DNA from: Sulfopaludibacter sp963835555
GTDB lineage: Bacteria > Acidobacteriota > Terriglobia > Bryobacterales > Bryobacteraceae
DNA length: 64,000 nt
Direction of reading: 5' to 3'
Assembly (NCBI GenBank): GCA_963835555.1
Contig: CAWIGC010000041.1
Coordinates: 1-64,000 of the forward strand
Shown: piece after piece, positions 61,321-64,000 of the stretch
Numbering within the stretch: the first letter of the stretch is position 1
How the letters are laid out: the number at the start of each line of letters is the position of its first letter
The notes under the pieces: generated by a model
The model's database searches: none
Told to the model about the DNA's origin: nothing
The model's input: the letters and a program-made list of their open reading frames with translations, nothing else
Translations under genes and position numbers: made by a program

Positions 61321-63009
61321 ATGCAACCGGAGTGGGAAGCGCTGCAAGCCGAGGTGCGGGAACTGGCTGCGCGCGTGACACGCCTGGAAGAGATGACGGG
61401 AGTTGCCCGCGCGACCGCGGTGCAGCCTGCCGCGGCGCCGCGCCTCCGTGGGCCGCTGCCGGTAGCGGCACTCGGCAAAGCCATGCTCGGGCTGGCGGGC
61501 GCATATCTGCTGCGGGCCCTGACCGAAGGCGGCGCACTGCCACACCGGGCGGGCATCGCCGCGGGCCTGCTGTATGCCATCGCCTGGATGATCGCGGCGG
61601 CGCGCACTCCGGCCGCGCGGCGCGTCGAAACCGCGCTATACAGCCTGACCGGCGTGCTGGTCCTCTCACCCCTGCTGTGGGAAGCCACGCTGCGCTTTCA
61701 CGCCATCAGCACCTGGACCGCCGGAGGGGTTCTCCTCTTCTTCACAGTATTCGGACTGGCGGCATCCTGGCGCAAGAACATGCTCATTCTGGCGACTATC
61801 GCCACGCTGGCGGGCCTGGGCACCTCGGCGGCTCTGTTGATAGCCAGCTACGATGTGCTGCCTTTTACCTTCGTACTATTGGCCATCGCCGCGGCGGTGG
61901 AGGCATCGGCCTGCCTGGATCACTGGCTGAGCGAACGGTGGCTGGCCGCGTGTGCCGCCGATCTTTCGGTCCTGCTGGCCACCTGGCTGGTGACGCGCGA
62001 GTACGGCCTGCCGCCGGACTATGCGCCCATTCCGCAAGCGAGTCTGCTGTTGGCCCTGGTTCTGCTGTTGGCGATTTATCTGTGCAGTACCATTATTCGC
62101 ACGCTGTTTCGCGGCTTCGCCTTCACGTGGTTCGAAACCGCGCAATGCGCGGTGGCAATGGCCATCACGGTGGGCGGTTGCCTGCGGCTTTCGGCCCAAA
62201 ATCCTCGCCTGGCGCCCCTGGTGGGCGGGATGGCGCTGGGGTGTGCGGCGGCCTGTTACGTGGTTTCCTTCGCAAGGTTGGACCGCGTGGGCACTGCCAG
62301 CCGCAATTTCTATTCCTACTCGACCTTCGGCATACTCCTGGCCTTAGCGGGAGCGCGGATCCTGCTGTCCGGCGATGCGGCGTCGCTGGTGTGGTCGGCG
62401 CTGGCGTTGGCCTGCCTGGGCGCGGGAAGTTTCTACGCGCGCTTCACCTTGCAGGTCCACGGCGGCATCTACCTGGTGCTGGGATTGCTTGAGTCGGGTG
62501 CAGTCGCGCAGGCGGGACAAATGCTGTTGGGCACGGCCACGCAACCGGATCGCGTGTGGATGACCGGCCTGGGTATCGCAGTGTGCGCGGCGGGGCTGGT
62601 GGCCTGCCGGCAGGCCGGTCCGAAGGGAGCGCTGCTACGACTGGCGCTGGCCGGAGCCCTGGTGTGGCTGAGCGCGGGACTGGCCGCCGCCGCACTCACC
62701 AGCGCCTATCACGGCTACTTCGGCGCCGGAGCCACGCATGCGTATTGCGCCACCGCGCGCACCAGCGTCCTGGCGATGGGCGCGCTGCTGGCGGCATGGG
62801 CAGGGACGCGCTGGCAAAATCCAGCCTTTTCGCGCTTGATCTATCCGCTGATGCTGCTGGCGGCATACCGCCTGGTGGCCGAAGACATCCACCAGGAACC
62901 GAAAGCAGCCAGCGTGATTTCGCTGCTGGTCTACGGCGCGGCGCTGATGACGCTGCCGAAGTTACTGCGCCGGCCCGAAGCCCTCGCTACTTCAGAACCC
63001 GAATCTTGA
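61321..63009 (+). CDS. Multi-pass membrane protein, DUF2339-like
   Basis: 562 residues from ATG 61321, after AAGGAGGTTGCC. A short coiled coil (EWEALQAEVRELAARVTRLE) precedes about 14-16 transmembrane helices (LGKAMLGLAGAYLLRALTEG; LLFFTVFGLAASWRKNMLIL; SLLLALVLLLAIYLCSTIIR). The N-terminal LxxEVxELxxRVxRLE helix followed by many helices resembles DUF2339 proteins. The substrate is unknown. It follows the NrfD gene by 34 bases and probably shares its transcript. Confidence 0.7.
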   Translation: MQPEWEALQAEVRELAARVTRLEEMTGVARATAVQPAAAPRLRGPLPVAALGKAMLGLAGAYLLRALTEGGALPHRAGIAAGLLYAIAWMIAAARTPAARRVETALYSLTGVLVLSPLLWEATLRFHAISTWTAGGVLLFFTVFGLAASWRKNMLILATIATLAGLGTSAALLIASYDVLPFTFVLLAIAAAVEASACLDHWLSERWLAACAADLSVLLATWLVTREYGLPPDYAPIPQASLLLALVLLLAIYLCSTIIRTLFRGFAFTWFETAQCAVAMAITVGGCLRLSAQNPRLAPLVGGMALGCAAACYVVSFARLDRVGTASRNFYSYSTFGILLALAGARILLSGDAASLVWSALALACLGAGSFYARFTLQVHGGIYLVLGLLESGAVAQAGQMLLGTATQPDRVWMTGLGIAVCAAGLVACRQAGPKGALLRLALAGALVWLSAGLAAAALTSAYHGYFGAGATHAYCATARTSVLAMGALLAAWAGTRWQNPAFSRLIYPLMLLAAYRLVAEDIHQEPKAASVISLLVYGAALMTLPKLLRRPEALATSEPES

Positions 63010-63790
63010 TGTTCTTGAACCAGGCCACGTCGTCATGATTCTGGAGCGAGATGTGACACTGTTTCACGGGCTGCTTCACCAGTAATTCGTACACGGGCGA
63101 CCCTTCGCCCCACCGTTTCGCCATGCTGGCCGCGACTTCCGGACCTTTGAGACTGGCATCCACCACCTTTTCTCCGTTAAGCCAGTGCTCCACATGATCG
63201 CCGCGCACCACCAGGCGCGAGTGATTGAATTCGCCCACCGGCCGGGTGGCGTCTTTCGACGCCGGGAAAATATCGTAGAGCGCGGCCGTCTGGTGGAGCT
63301 TGCCGTTATGCATCGCGTCGGAGTTGGCGGCGTTATCGGTCATCTGATATTCGAAGCCGATCACGTAATCCTGGTCCCTGGCCGGGCGATCCGTGCGGCG
63401 CTGCCGGAGCGCGGCGTTGACGTTATCTTCGAAACGGGGAAGGTGCTGGTCGGGCAGAAAGACGTGGTCCTGAATTCTGTATTTCAGACCGCTGTTGCCC
63501 CGGGGCGAGATTTTCCAATCCCAGACCAGTTCGAAATCGGCGTAGGTATCCGCGCTGAAGAGATCCTCGGTGATCCTGGGACGCGACGTCGCTTTCAGGC
63601 ATCCGTCTTCGATGACGAAGGAATCGCCGGGCGGCGTCTTTTTCGTAGGGTCAACCCAGTGGTCGAATGTCTTGCCGTCGAATAGCAGAATCCATCCGGC
63701 CTTCTTCTCCGCCGGGGTAAGTTCGTTATCGGCGGCCCACAGCGAGGTGGCCGCAAGCATCGCGCCCAGAAGCGCGCACATCTTGAACAT
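62987..63790 (-). CDS. Secreted DUF1080 (3-keto-disaccharide hydrolase-like) protein
   Basis: 267 residues with signal peptide MFKMCALLGAMLAATSLWAA. Concanavalin-like beta-jelly-roll DUF1080 motifs: AGWILLFDGKTFDHWVDPTK, ADFELVWDWKISPRGNSGLK and YRIQD, GFEYQMTDNAANSD, and EFNHSRLVVRGDHVEHWLNG. The family is linked to carbohydrate 3-keto intermediates. Its 3' end overlaps the membrane protein gene on the other strand by 23 bases. The divergent neighbour at 63805 is 14 bases from its start. Confidence 0.9.
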   Translation of the reverse strand: MFKMCALLGAMLAATSLWAADNELTPAEKKAGWILLFDGKTFDHWVDPTKKTPPGDSFVIEDGCLKATSRPRITEDLFSADTYADFELVWDWKISPRGNSGLKYRIQDHVFLPDQHLPRFEDNVNAALRQRRTDRPARDQDYVIGFEYQMTDNAANSDAMHNGKLHQTAALYDIFPASKDATRPVGEFNHSRLVVRGDHVEHWLNGEKVVDASLKGPEVAASMAKRWGEGSPVYELLVKQPVKQCHISLQNHDDVAWFKNIKIRVLK

Positions 63791-63804
63791 GCCATTATTG
63801 TCAC

Positions 63805-64000
63805 ATGCGCCGCGTCGTGAATCTGGGAGCCCTGCTACTGCTGGCGACGGCCGCGGTGGCGCAGGATACCCGCGTGGTGCTGCTGGGAACAGGCAATCCG
63901 AATCCCGAGCCGGACCGTATGGGCCCCGCGGTGGCGATCCTTTCGGGCAGCCGGGCGTACCTCGTGGATTGCGGCGCCGGAGTGGTGCGGCGCGCGGCGC
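63805..64000 (+). CDS. MBL-fold hydrolase, N-terminal part (cut by the window end)
   Basis: The first 65 codons are visible: signal peptide MRRVVNLGALLLLATAAVAQ, then DTRVVLLGTGNPNPEPDRMG and AYLVDCGAGVVRRAA. The VLLGTGxPxP...LVDCGxG pattern is that of ribonuclease Z/arylsulfatase-like metallo-beta-lactamase-fold hydrolases. The metal-binding HxHxDH lies beyond the window. It is divergent from the DUF1080 gene, with very close starts. Confidence 0.75.
   Translation, partial: MRRVVNLGALLLLATAAVAQDTRVVLLGTGNPNPEPDRMGPAVAILSGSRAYLVDCGAGVVRRAA

Overview
The window most resembles an Acidobacteriota chromosome, probably Bryobacterales/Solibacter-like. The clues are a secreted protein ending in a TIGR03437-type module (40.8-41.8 kb), a Ser/Thr kinase fused to a TolB/WD40-like propeller next to an ECF sigma factor, a ToxR/CadC-type regulator with a propeller domain, a DUF1080 protein, and a GC-rich composition. 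This placement is inferred from gene families; no 16S or other marker gene is visible.

1-9.6 kb is a stack of mobile elements. An IS66-like element reads on the minus strand as tnpA, tnpB, a DruA-like/DUF4338 gene, then tnpC. It has been interrupted three times: by a RIT element (three tyrosine recombinases in trio) in tnpC, by an ISL3-family IS between tnpB and the druA-like gene (exact 8-bp target duplication), and by a second RIT element in tnpB (perfect 31-bp terminal inverted repeats). The IS66-like element itself sits beside the remnant of a baeRF-like gene.

9.9-24.8 kb holds housekeeping and signalling genes: an APC permease, a CheB-CheR-PAS fusion followed by two paralogous PAS histidine kinases, then a run of very small stress-type genes (DUF3309-like, CsbD, DUF3185-like, cupin, alpha/beta hydrolase, PRC-barrel, lmo0937-like) and a stand-alone CheB domain.

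25-32.5 kb is a second mobile or degraded zone: an IS1634-family IS, a transposase remnant, a truncated DUF3991/TOPRIM gene, and a 324-bp, roughly 98% identical inverted repeat. The repeat arms enclose about 3.2 kb with a secreted Sel1-repeat protein and an unknown gene. A relE-type toxin remnant and a frameshifted secreted HNH-like protein follow.

32.5-43.5 kb contains a two-gene operon of a TPR-CHAT (caspase-like) protein and a DUF900 alpha/beta hydrolase, which is the best candidate for an undescribed system, plus the kinase/sigma factor pair. 43.9-51.4 kb is mainly secreted proteins: a carboxypeptidase-regulatory-like protein, a GH26 glycosidase, a cohesin-like PEP-CTERM-type protein and an adjacent dockerin protein, with a membrane ToxR-like regulator upstream.

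51.4-64 kb carries an esterase, a Gfo/Idh/MocA oxidoreductase, an SDR, and a LytS/LytTR two-component system. The divergent promoter region of that system contains a symmetric four-half-site operator candidate. After it come a beta-barrel protein, a DUF983 protein, a tetraheme cytochrome/[4Fe-4S]/NrfD redox module with two frameshifts, a multi-pass membrane protein, a DUF1080 protein and the start of an MBL-fold hydrolase. No rRNA, tRNA or CRISPR array was recognised.
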